Shown piece after piece: positions 53,748 through 61,437 of a stretch of 64,000 bases of DNA. The notes beneath the pieces are model-generated. The model was not told the DNA's origin, did no database searches, and was given only the letters and a program-made list of their open reading frames with translations. Numbering within the stretch: position 1 is the first letter of the stretch; each line of letters begins with the position of its first letter. The position numbers and the translations under genes are program-made. The stretch is from positions 2,418,001 to 2,482,000 of the forward strand of contig CAVQDV010000005.1 in the NCBI GenBank assembly GCA_963711375.1. Reading direction: 5' to 3'. Source of the stretch: CAVQDV01 sp963711375. Lineage in GTDB: Bacteria; Pseudomonadota; Gammaproteobacteria; Coxiellales; Coxiellaceae.

Positions 53748-54764
53748 TTACTTAGAGAGCTCTGGAGATTGGACAATTTCCTCCTTTTGAAACAAAAACC
53801 TTTTGTTACCCGCAGGGGCTTTCTTCTCACTAGAAGAAGAACCATGGCTATGCATCAATGAGACAGACTTTTTTCTGTCTTCAGAGCCAGATCTAAAATT
53901 ACCCGCATCTGGATCTTGGGCTGCCAACAATCCTTCCGGAGATCTTTGGTCCTTCTCAATGGAGGGGGTTTTTTGAGGCAGCGGAAAAAATGAAAGGCCA
54001 GGAGAGCGGGAATTTTTTTTCTTTCCTGAAGGGAATTTTTGCTCAATTTTCTTTGCATTATCTTTTTCCTGAGATCCTTTTGCATCTTTCATTGTTTTAA
54101 GTTTTTTGATGCTTGAAGTATTACGTCCTTCTGTAGAATCCTTAAGCTTTTTATTTTCCTTCCTAAGTTCACGAGCCTCATTCTCCAAACGAGCATTTTC
54201 TTCCTTGTAGAAACTCAATTCATTCTTTAGTTCATCAATTTGCTCAAGAAGTACAGGGTATTTTTTTAGGTGAGCGGCAACTTCAGCCTCCTTCTCTGCT
54301 GCTGATTGAGCTTGTATTAATTTTTCAAGCTCATCACCGCCCCTAAGAATTGCCGTCGCACCTTTGTGTTTTAATTTAGCAGCAGCCCTTAGCATGCTGT
54401 AATCGTTTTGGGTTGCACCTCGCCCAGCTTGATAAACCGTCAGCGTGCCACAATAAAACAAGGCCTGGGGATTCTTCTTATTTGCTAATTCTCGAATTTC
54501 ATCCAATACACTTACATGATCTACCTCGAGACACTGTAAAAATTTCTTAAATTCATTTGAAAGCATTTCCAAATTTAGACTCACGAGATATTGGGCGAAT
54601 TTTTCCAACTCTAGACCATTGAGAACTTGGTACAAGTGTTCTAGCTCCTCACTTTCGACTGTATTCACCACTATTTTTTGAACAATTTCCTTAATGTTTT
54701 CGGGTATCTCGGGAAAATTCTGTTTGGAATCGTCTGATTGGCTTTTAGATTGTTCTTTACGCAT
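53748..54764 (-). CDS. Coiled-coil protein of unknown function
   Basis: 338 residues, not recognised. Residues about 15-150 are helical and include a Sel1-like stretch (KKNPQALFYCGTLTVYQAGR). About 150-215 is a strong coiled coil (YKEENARLENEARELRKENK). The rest is basic, Ser/Lys/Pro-rich and disordered, ending FQKEEIVQSPELSK. There is no signal peptide or membrane helix. This build (coiled coil plus polar disordered tail, single gene, accessory region) is common among type IV effectors of Legionellales, but that is a guess, as no secretion genes are in view. Confidence 0.6.
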   Translation of the reverse strand: MRKEQSKSQSDDSKQNFPEIPENIKEIVQKIVVNTVESEELEHLYQVLNGLELEKFAQYLVSLNLEMLSNEFKKFLQCLEVDHVSVLDEIRELANKKNPQALFYCGTLTVYQAGRGATQNDYSMLRAAAKLKHKGATAILRGGDELEKLIQAQSAAEKEAEVAAHLKKYPVLLEQIDELKNELSFYKEENARLENEARELRKENKKLKDSTEGRNTSSIKKLKTMKDAKGSQEKDNAKKIEQKFPSGKKKNSRSPGLSFFPLPQKTPSIEKDQRSPEGLLAAQDPDAGNFRSGSEDRKKSVSLMHSHGSSSSEKKAPAGNKRFLFQKEEIVQSPELSK

Positions 54765-54883
54765 AAGAAATTACTCCTCGGTTGCTGAACCACTTTTTAA
54801 CTTAAATGGGAATTTTTTGCAAATGGGCTACTTTACTTTAAGAGGATAATAGTCGCCAGATAGTTTGAATCCGCCAGAACCCA

Positions 54884-54974
54884 CAGGAGTTCCCGCTAAA
54901 GCGGGAACTCCTTCCTGGTATTAACGCTGGCGCGGTGGGGGACCCACCGCTGGCGCTCAGGGGGAGCCTTGCTC
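54884..54974. repeat. Multi-hairpin repeat, copy 2, left half (split by the IS)
   Basis: Starts with the palindrome GGAGTTCCCGCT/AGCGGGAACTCC, continues TTCCTGGTATTAACGC, a GCGGTGGG/CCCACCGC hairpin and CTCAGGGGGAGC. It matches the order at 46609-46700. The last 10 bases, AGCCTTGCTC (54965-54974), are repeated directly at 56639-56648 as the IS target duplication. Confidence 0.8.
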
Positions 54975-55074
54975 CACTGCCATTGACTTAAGCAAATAAT
55001 CCGATAGCCATCCAGGCTTGCAGTCTTGCCTTTCAAAATAGGCCGTTGAAAGCCTATAGCCAATTCTCCCTGTC

Positions 55075-55127
55075 CGCGGAACGTCCTTTTGAAACATAAA
55101 GTACTTGTCTCAAAAGGACGTTCCGCG
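55075..55127. repeat. 18-bp stem hairpin in the IS leader
   Basis: CGCGGAACGTCCTTTTGA (55075-55092) is perfectly complementary to 55110-55127, with a 17-nt loop. It lies about 170 bp before the transposase start. In IS4-type elements such structures can block read-through transcription or translation from outside; that role is inferred here. Confidence 0.6.
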
Positions 55128-55298
55128 CATAGTGATAACTCGGCTTGATGCCCGCAACGTTCTATTTGAAGAGCAAAGGCGTCGTACTTATGGATGACGC
55201 TTTAAAATCGTTGGCGACCCAGCGCCTCGATTTGCTCATAGGATTTTTTTTGCTAAGATGTCGTTTTTTTATAACCCTTTTTGTTTACAGGAGTAAGC

Positions 55299-56608
55299 AT
55301 GAATAAAAAACAAGGACCATTTCGATCATCAATGGAAAATTAGAAGATCCGGCTTACGTCAGTAAGCATAAATCCACAGCCAGTGCGTTTACTCGAGTGC
55401 GAAAATTAGAATTCATCACCGTATTTACCCTCCTTCTAAAGAAGAGTGTAAAATCTTTGCAGCTTATTTTAAATGAATTTACACTCGAGCGATTTAAGGA
55501 TTTTTCCATAACGGCGGGTGCCTTCACAAAAGCAAGAAAAAAGCTGAAGCATACTGCCTATGTAGAGTTGAATGACGATATTATTAATCTTTACTATGAA
55601 GACAATGATATTAAACGTTTCAAGGGTTACCGATTATTGGCATTTGATGCCTCCCAAATTATCTTGCCGTATAGCCAAGAAATTAAAAAGGAATTTGGAT
55701 CAAGACCGATTGGTAATCAAACGAATAAATCCTTTCGTGAATATTCAAGCGCCATGTTTGAAGCTTGTTATGATGTATTGAATCATATGAGTATTCAGTC
55801 CGTTCTTGCGCCAAGCTTAACTTATGAGCCCGATTTAGCACAGACCATGCTTTCCTGCTTAGAAACTGATGATCTTCTGATATTTGATCGTGGATATGCT
55901 TCTTATACGTTTATGGCGAGTTTAATCAGCAAAAAAAGGCATTTTATTATCCGATGCCCAAAAAAGTTTTTTTCTGCTTCGCAATCGATGTTCTCCCTGG
56001 ATGCGCCTGAGACGATGAGCGCTGTTGTCAGTGTATCTAAAACCCAGAGGAAAAAGGTGAGGGGATTCAATCTACCCGAAGCCATTCGAATTAAATTCAT
56101 TAGAGTGGTTTTATCAACAGGTGAAGTGGAAGTACTAGCAACATCTTTGCTGAATGATAACGAGTTTACTCCAGAAGATTTCAAATATCTGTACTCATTA
56201 CGCTGGGGCGTAGAGACATTTTTTTCAAAACTTAAAGGCCGCCTTGGCCTAGAGAATTTTACTGGGAAAACAGCTGAATCTATTAAGCAAGACTTTTGGT
56301 CTACTATTTTTATGAGCAATCTGGAAACTATCTTGGTTGAAGACATTGAGACCGAGATGAATGAGCAGAAGAACAAGGGGCAGAAAAAAGTGAAAGTGAA
56401 CAAAGCGGTATCGTTTAATGCCATAAAAAAAATGGCATTTGAAATATTCTCCCGCGAAAAAGACAAGGAGGCTATACTTAACAAACTGGTGAAATTGTTT
56501 ACAATGAATCCAGTGCTGGTCAGGAATAATCGCCAAGTTGAAAGAGAAAAAATATCACCTATCAAGTCGCTAAACTTCCAAAAGCGGGCGAGGAAACATG
56601 TCTTTTAG
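55299..56608 (+). CDS. IS4-family transposase, frame shift in an A6 tract at codon 3-4
   Basis: DDE enzyme with LLAFDASQI, LLIFDRGYAS and the Y(2)R(3)E(6)K motif YSLRWGVETFFSKLK. The main frame from 55397 (403 residues) has no good ribosome site. AGGAG and an ATG at 55299 lie upstream in another frame: ATG AAT AAA AAA. A -1 slip (or one extra A) in the A6 run at 55305-55310 joins it to TRTISIINGKLEDPAYVSK and the main frame, giving about 436 residues. So the gene is either a frameshift mutant or uses slippage, as some IS elements do. Confidence 0.88.
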
Positions 56609-56638
56609 AGGGAGCTGGGGCTTAAGTCAATGGCAGTG

Positions 56639-56702
56639 AGCCTTGCTCCCCCTGAGGACCCCCAGCTTTTTGTAGCAATTCCCGCTTTAGCGGGAATTGA
56701 TG
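56639..56702. repeat. Multi-hairpin repeat, copy 2, right half
   Basis: Begins with the second target copy AGCCTTGCTC, then CCCCTGAGGACCCCCAGC and the hairpin CAATTCCCGCT-TT-AGCGGGAATTG (near 56676-56699). The end hairpin mirrors the one at 54886, so the uninterrupted element would have been bounded by inverted copies of the same palindrome, like a small non-autonomous element. Confidence 0.7.
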
Positions 56703-56743
56703 CAGAACTCATTAAATCCTGTTCAAATTAGGATCAGTTTTGC

Positions 56744-56773
56744 TTGGACACTTGGCCATTAATGCTGTATAGT
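56744..56773 (+). promoter_or_regulatory. deaD promoter
   Basis: TTGGAC (56744-56749), 18 bp and TATAGT (56768-56773) form a reasonable sigma-70 promoter. The leader of about 60 nt contains a GGTTCCC/GGGAATCC hairpin before the ATG at 56840. Confidence 0.55.
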
Positions 56774-56839
56774 CCGCTTTCCTTTGTACAACCATCTGCG
56801 GTTCCCGGTGGGAATCCTTTATAGAGAAAGACCAAAATT

Positions 56840-58342
56840 ATGACAACTTTTAAAGACTTAGGTGTCTTAGCTAAAATATTGCCCGTACTCGAAGAACTCG
56901 GTTACGAAAACCCCTCCCCTATTCAAGAGAAGAGTATCCCTGTTCTAATGGAAGGAAAAGATTTATTGGCCCAGGCCCAAACCGGAACCGGTAAAACCGG
57001 CGCCTTTGCCCTCGCTATTTTATCCAAAATTGATATCTCGCTGCGAAGCCCACAAGCTATCATCTTGGCACCCACGCGTGAATTAGCGATTCAAGTAGCC
57101 GAAAGCTTTCAACATTACGCCAAAAAAATTCCCGATTTCCATGTGCTGCCGATTTATGGTGGGCAGGATTATCGTCCACAATTAAGCGCCTTAAAGCGTG
57201 GGCCGCACGTTATTGTCGGCACACCAGGACGCGTCATGGATCACTTAGAACGTGGCACCTTAAAATTATCTACCATCAATATTATTGTGCTGGATGAAGC
57301 CGACGAAATGCTAAACATGGGATTTTTAGAGGACGTGAAGTGGATTTTGAAAAAAATCGATCACAAGCATCAATCCGCTTTATTTTCCGCTACGATGCCA
57401 GAATCGATTAAACGCATCGCCGATACTTATTTAAAAAATCCCGTTCATATTAAAATTAAATCGAATTCTGCGACAGTGGATTCCATTAAACAATTAGCGA
57501 TGTTTGTTCCAAATGAATCGAAATTAGAAGCTTTAACGCGTTTTCTGGAAGTGGAAGAAATGGATGCAGCCTTAATTTTTACGCGTACGAAAATTGGAAC
57601 CACGGAATTAGCCGAAAAATTACAAGCTCGCGGTTATGCCGCTGCTGCGATGAATGGCGACATGAGCCAAAGTAATCGAGAAAAAGTGATACGTCGATTT
57701 AAAACAAAAAATGGCGGCTTGGATATTGTGGTGGCAACAGAAGTGGCGGCACGTGGTTTGGATGTGGAACGCATTAGTCATGTTATTAATTATGATATTC
57801 CTTTGGATCCGGAATCTTATGTTCACCGAATTGGACGAACAGGTCGGGCGGGACGTGAAGGTGTTTCTTTATTATTTGTGACTTCTCGTGAAAGACGTTT
57901 ATTGCGTGATATTGAGCGCACCATTAATGCACCCATCACCTTTATTGATCCTCCAACGGTGAATGAAATTCAGCAAAAACGCTTGGGCGAACTCGGCAAT
58001 AAAATTCGTTCTGCCTTGCAAAATCATAATTTGGATATCTATCGAAATATGGTAAATAAAATTTCGCATGATTATGAAGTGGACCCACGCGATATCGCCG
58101 CCGCCATGGCATTTATATCGGATAAAGCGACGCCTTTGAAAGAAATTAAAAAGGAAATGTCGTTTGAAGAAGAAGCTCCTCGCGGACGTTCGCGCCCAAG
58201 AAATCGCAGCAGACGCGGTGGGCCTCCAGGTGCGGCTTCCAGATCAGCGGGCTCTTCAAGACCACAAGGCGCTTCTTCGGCAAGACCTCAGGGTGCGACA
58301 AGACCTTCAGATCGTGGTCCTCGAAAACCTAAGCGTAAATAA
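56840..58342 (+). CDS. deaD: DEAD-box RNA helicase (DeaD/CsdA type)
   Basis: 500 residues. The Q motif and Walker A (AQAQTGTGKTGAF), PTRELAIQ, TPGRVMDH, DEAD (VLDEADEML), SAT (FSATMP), VATEVAARGLDVE and HRIGRTGRAG are all present. Residues 450-500 are Arg/Gly/Ser-rich (RGRSRPRNRSRRGG), an RNA-binding tail. Such helicases unwind structured RNA in ribosome assembly and cold adaptation. The C-terminal part between is shorter than in E. coli DeaD (629 residues). Confidence 0.95.
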   Translation: MTTFKDLGVLAKILPVLEELGYENPSPIQEKSIPVLMEGKDLLAQAQTGTGKTGAFALAILSKIDISLRSPQAIILAPTRELAIQVAESFQHYAKKIPDFHVLPIYGGQDYRPQLSALKRGPHVIVGTPGRVMDHLERGTLKLSTINIIVLDEADEMLNMGFLEDVKWILKKIDHKHQSALFSATMPESIKRIADTYLKNPVHIKIKSNSATVDSIKQLAMFVPNESKLEALTRFLEVEEMDAALIFTRTKIGTTELAEKLQARGYAAAAMNGDMSQSNREKVIRRFKTKNGGLDIVVATEVAARGLDVERISHVINYDIPLDPESYVHRIGRTGRAGREGVSLLFVTSRERRLLRDIERTINAPITFIDPPTVNEIQQKRLGELGNKIRSALQNHNLDIYRNMVNKISHDYEVDPRDIAAAMAFISDKATPLKEIKKEMSFEEEAPRGRSRPRNRSRRGGPPGAASRSAGSSRPQGASSARPQGATRPSDRGPRKPKRK

Positions 58343-58397
58343 TTTCGGTCTTATCCTTAGATGGCAATCCCGCGAGATTTTCGAGGGATCTTATCAT

Positions 58398-58428
58398 GGC
58401 CCTCGAAAATATAAACGAAAATAATTTC
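58398..58428. repeat. Imperfect copy of the deaD 3' end
   Basis: Matches 58316-58346 at 26 of 31 positions, covering the last codons and stop of deaD (GPRKPKRK; the copy would read GPRKYKRK). It lies in the 101-bp convergent gap before the GRDP-like gene. It looks like a local duplication that has drifted. Confidence 0.55.
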
Positions 58429-58443
58429 TGCTCGTGAAATTTT

Positions 58444-58863
58444 TTAGGTGGCCAACTTTCGGTTGAGGACCATCAGGGGTTTTGCAAATTCTTTCTCATA
58501 CAGGGTTTGGGTGTTTTTAAACAAGGGAACTAGGGCGGCTAGGGAATCGGCATCTTCAAGGTCTGCTGGTTGGTGGTGGAAAAAACCGCCAAATAAGGCT
58601 TCACAATCTTTTGCGTATCGTTTTGTGTTAAGGATATGTAAATGCCAGCATTCATCGATATCCCTTGTGGGGACTATTTCTTCCTTAGGGAACATCGAAT
58701 GCAGCCATAAAAAATCTTTGTAGAGTTGCACCGCTTGGGCAGCCAGAGAGGCTGGCCAGCGCGGCAACTCATAGAGATCTGAACACAACTTATTGACGAT
58801 AAACGTCAAATCCAGTTGTTCAAGATACTGCTTCGCTTGAATACTATCCAGAACAGTTGCCAT
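58444..58863 (-). CDS. GRDP-like (glycine-rich-domain-protein-like) family protein
   Basis: I choose the ATG at 58863 (139 residues, MATVLDSIQAKQYLEQLDL); an ATG at 58896 would add eleven residues that do not look conserved. The core DIDECWHLHILNTKRYAKDC, then FGGFFHHQPADLED, is the pattern of the GRDP-like family (DUF1399 relatives), with clustered His and Cys that could bind a metal. It has no signal peptide. Its biochemical role is not established. The start overlaps the 3' end of the 51-residue Cys-peptide gene by 20 bp in another frame, so the two are likely coupled and may work together. Confidence 0.75.
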   Translation of the reverse strand: MATVLDSIQAKQYLEQLDLTFIVNKLCSDLYELPRWPASLAAQAVQLYKDFLWLHSMFPKEEIVPTRDIDECWHLHILNTKRYAKDCEALFGGFFHHQPADLEDADSLAALVPLFKNTQTLYEKEFAKPLMVLNRKLAT

Positions 58864-58999
58864 TGCACGCTGCTTTGCATACCGCCATATCGGCATCAGT
58901 GATGTTTGAAGCGGCTACAAATTCGCCAGACATCGCTACATTTGAAGGGGCTAACAAAATTTGAGCCAACTCGCTGGTCTCTTGGGCTTGTTCTTGCAT
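58844..58999 (-). CDS. 51-residue Cys-tailed peptide, candidate modified-peptide precursor
   Basis: A short gene easily missed: ATG at 58999, stop TAG at 58846-58844. GGAG sits 7 bp before the ATG and a promoter lies just upstream. The product begins MQEQAQETSELAQILLAPSN, passes through a small-residue stretch (MSGEFVAASNITDADM) and ends AVCKAACNGNCSG. Cys at 41, 45 and 49 are spaced C-x3-C-x3-C, with Gly/Asn/Ser around them. An acidic, helical leader and a short Cys/Gly core is how many ribosomal natural-product precursors look. No known precursor family is recognised. The downstream GRDP-like gene overlaps it. Confidence 0.65.
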   Translation of the reverse strand: MQEQAQETSELAQILLAPSNVAMSGEFVAASNITDADMAVCKAACNGNCSG

Positions 59000-59035
59000 C
59001 GCTTTTCTCCGTTTGGGTAATTGAACCTAGTGCAG

Positions 59036-59064
59036 AGTATATTATGTATTTTTAAAAACGTCAC
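59036..59064 (-). promoter_or_regulatory. Likely promoter of the Cys-peptide gene
   Basis: On the minus strand GTGACG (59064-59059), 17 bp and TATACT (59041-59036). The -10 has five of six consensus bases and the -35 four of six. The -35 overlaps the stop of the transglutaminase-like gene. Start of transcription would be near 59029, about 30 nt before the ATG. Confidence 0.5.
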
Positions 59065-59894
59065 GGGAAATCCGTCTCCCAAATTTCCCGTTTGTTTTGG
59101 AGTTGTTCAAAGTTTTTTTCTGGATTTAATGTCTGTGTGGCTAGTTCATCGAAATAATGAAGTACTTTTGGGTCCGTTAAGCTTTCGTCGGGCATTTTCA
59201 TCATTCCCCAGATATCCCAAAGCTGGGTTTCAACGCAATTTAAAGCCGCTAGATCTTGGATTAGACGGTCTCGAATATACCACTGGCCTTTATTTTTTTC
59301 TCGGTTTCCTCCGCCAAATTTATCAGCTATTTCAGAGTTTTTTCTTGTGAGCAACCAGGCTTCGCCAGCTAACATCAGCTTTTCTTTTGGGGCGTCAAAT
59401 AAATCAAAGTCAATTTTAATATGATTTTTTTCAATATACGCTCTTGTGATTCTAGGGTCTACTCTGCAAAAACGCTGCTTATTTTCATTCCAATATTCCA
59501 AAATGACTTGGTCATGATAGAAATCCTTTAAATAGTAAAGGTTGAAAGCCACGCGAACTCGAGCTGGAATTCCTCGATGCCTTAAAATCGAGCAAAATAA
59601 TAAGGCAAAATCACGGCAACTGCCTACGATTTTATTTTTTAAAGTCCGAGAAAAAAGCAAAGATCTTGAATCTCGAGACATCAATATTTCAAGCATTTTA
59701 TGAACGTATCTTGTTTCCACTTCTTTCAAACGCTGCAATGGGATTTTATACCCTAATGCACCTCCTTCCCAGAAATGTAAAATTAACCCTTGAATGATTT
59801 CTTTAATGGAAGGAAGATCTAAAGGAAAATCATCAAATAAATTTTTCCATTTTCCGGGATCGCTCATAGCGCTTTGTTGTATATAATATTGCAT
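59061..59894 (-). CDS. Cytosolic transglutaminase-like enzyme
   Basis: 277 residues with no signal peptide. The transglutaminase-fold triad is intact: Cys93 in GSCRDFALLFCSILRHRGIP, His127 in DFYHDQVILEYW and Asp146 in RVDPRIT. Members of this fold act as proteases or amidases, but some form amide bonds in natural-product pathways, as with AdmF in andrimid synthesis. The gene starts 3 bp after the adenylation gene, which supports a joint pathway where an activated acid is joined to an amine. The C-terminal part (about 175-277) is not recognised. Confidence 0.85.
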   Translation of the reverse strand: MQYYIQQSAMSDPGKWKNLFDDFPLDLPSIKEIIQGLILHFWEGGALGYKIPLQRLKEVETRYVHKMLEILMSRDSRSLLFSRTLKNKIVGSCRDFALLFCSILRHRGIPARVRVAFNLYYLKDFYHDQVILEYWNENKQRFCRVDPRITRAYIEKNHIKIDFDLFDAPKEKLMLAGEAWLLTRKNSEIADKFGGGNREKNKGQWYIRDRLIQDLAALNCVETQLWDIWGMMKMPDESLTDPKVLHYFDELATQTLNPEKNFEQLQNKREIWETDFP

Positions 59895-59897
59895 AAA

Positions 59898-61421
59898 TTA
59901 AGCGCCCTTTTTCCGAGAAAGACTTTTTAATTCTTGATAATCTACCTTGCCATTTTTATTATAGGGAAAATCCAATAATGTAATGATCCGGTTTGGAATC
60001 ATATAGTCTGGCAATTCACTTCTGCAGCGGCGAGAAATTTCATCGGAATGAAATGGAGATTTAGCAATAAAACAAGTTAAATAATCTACATTTCCACTTT
60101 TTTCACAATTATTAGATACCACCGCCGCCATTTGAGTTGAGGCTATTTTTTGAATGGCCGATTCAATTTCTATTTTTTCGACTCGATATCCACGTAATTT
60201 TAGCTGATCATCACAGCGGCCTTTATAGCAAAGCTGGTGCTTGGCATCGTAATAAGCAAGATCCCCTGTCCGATAGGCAAAAATATTTTTCTTCTCTTTA
60301 ACAGAGAAAACGGGAAAAAATTTCTCCTTCGATAATTTTTTGGAACGCCAATATTCAGTAGCCACTTGAGAGCCCAGCAAATAGATTTCCCCCATTTCGC
60401 CTTGACTCGCCAAGGCCCCATCCTCGTTTAATAATAAAATTTCTTGGTCCAAAAAAACGCTACCAATTGAAACGCGATCTTCGGAATATTCCGGAAACCA
60501 ACGAAATGCGGTAATCGCCACGGTCGCCTCCGTCGGACCATAAAGATTATCAATAACACTATTGGGAGCGTAAGTATTCCATAGCTTGGCAATTTCATTG
60601 CTTAATATTTCCCCACAAAATCCAGTATATCGAACACTTAAAAATGTATCTTCCTCCCGATTTAATTGATGAAGTAAATGAATGGTTGAAGGCACGGCCG
60701 CTACAAAAGTGATTTTGTTTCTTAAAATAAATTTAGGGAGGCCAAGAATACCGTGATCGGGCAAGACGCACAAACACGCTCCAGAGGACCAAGCCAAAAA
60801 AATATCATGAACCGAAAAATCAAAGCTTAATTCGCTGATTTGAGAAACTCGATCTTCGGGATTAGGCCTAGTTCGCTTCGAGATATTTTTTACATAAGCC
60901 AATAAGTTTTGATGTGAAATGGCCACGCCTTTAGGATTTCCGCTGCTCCCAGAGGTAAACATTAAATAGGCAAACAGATAAGCCGTATCCGGCTGTCGGT
61001 AAGAAATCGCATCATCCAAATTCTGGGGATCCATTATTACCGCATTAGGAGCAATTTTATTAGCAAGAGAAACATGCTCAGCGTCAACGACCATCAATTG
61101 AGAATCGATTTTAGAAAAGCTTGTTTGAATCCGCTCCAGGCTATCTTTGTTATTTAAAAAAACGTAGGCTTTTCCGGCTAATAAAGCCCCTAGCAAGCCG
61201 ACATAAGCCACGATATTTCGTCCTGATAAAATGATACAGCGTTCATTGGGGTACTTTAGCAGTTCCGTTGCGAGTACTTTGGCCTTTTGAAATAATTCTT
61301 GATAAGAATAAATTACCCCTTCTACACTTAAGGCTGCATTTACCGGGTATTTTTTTTCGATTGCCAATAGTAAGGAACTCATCGATTGCTCAAAGGGAAT
61401 TTTTTCACTCGTATTTACCAT
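59898..61421 (-). CDS. Free-standing adenylation enzyme (DltA / NRPS A-domain-like)
   Basis: 507 residues of the ANL family, with no carrier domain. Motifs: LMFTSGSSGNPKG, LSFDFSVHDIF, NLYGPTEATVA, YRTGDLAYYD, LKLRGYRVEKIEIES and the catalytic Lys in NKNGKVDYQEL. It should activate a carboxylic or amino acid as the adenylate and load a carrier protein or CoA. The pocket by hand alignment is D-F-H-A-G-C-L-V-A-K, which I do not recognise. Similarity is nearest to DltA and single A domains. No partner ACP is visible between the genes. It lies 16 bp behind the KAS III gene. Confidence 0.9.
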   Translation of the reverse strand: MVNTSEKIPFEQSMSSLLLAIEKKYPVNAALSVEGVIYSYQELFQKAKVLATELLKYPNERCIILSGRNIVAYVGLLGALLAGKAYVFLNNKDSLERIQTSFSKIDSQLMVVDAEHVSLANKIAPNAVIMDPQNLDDAISYRQPDTAYLFAYLMFTSGSSGNPKGVAISHQNLLAYVKNISKRTRPNPEDRVSQISELSFDFSVHDIFLAWSSGACLCVLPDHGILGLPKFILRNKITFVAAVPSTIHLLHQLNREEDTFLSVRYTGFCGEILSNEIAKLWNTYAPNSVIDNLYGPTEATVAITAFRWFPEYSEDRVSIGSVFLDQEILLLNEDGALASQGEMGEIYLLGSQVATEYWRSKKLSKEKFFPVFSVKEKKNIFAYRTGDLAYYDAKHQLCYKGRCDDQLKLRGYRVEKIEIESAIQKIASTQMAAVVSNNCEKSGNVDYLTCFIAKSPFHSDEISRRCRSELPDYMIPNRIITLLDFPYNKNGKVDYQELKSLSRKKGA

Positions 61422-61437
61422 AAATCCTCTTCATAAA

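Larger units (their letters stand above)
54975..56638 (+). mobile_element. IS4-family insertion sequence, 1664 bp
   Basis: Both ends carry the perfect 19-bp inverted repeat CACTGCCATTGACTTAAGC (54975-54993, and reversed at 56620-56638). It is flanked by a 10-bp direct repeat AGCCTTGCTC, within the 9-12 bp range of IS4-type elements. Inside is one DDE transposase gene and a long 5' leader with a large hairpin. Removing the element and one target copy rebuilds a perfect hairpin of the interspersed repeat. Confidence 0.92.

Noticed and set aside
55903..56565. 220-residue open frame antisense to the transposase
   Set aside because: Mirror of the DDE gene; composition and lack of motifs fit a shadow frame.
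58164..58424. 86-residue plus-strand frame at the end of deaD
   Set aside because: A shifted reading of the Arg/Gly-rich repeat-like tail; only its last codons are of interest, as a duplicate of the deaD end.
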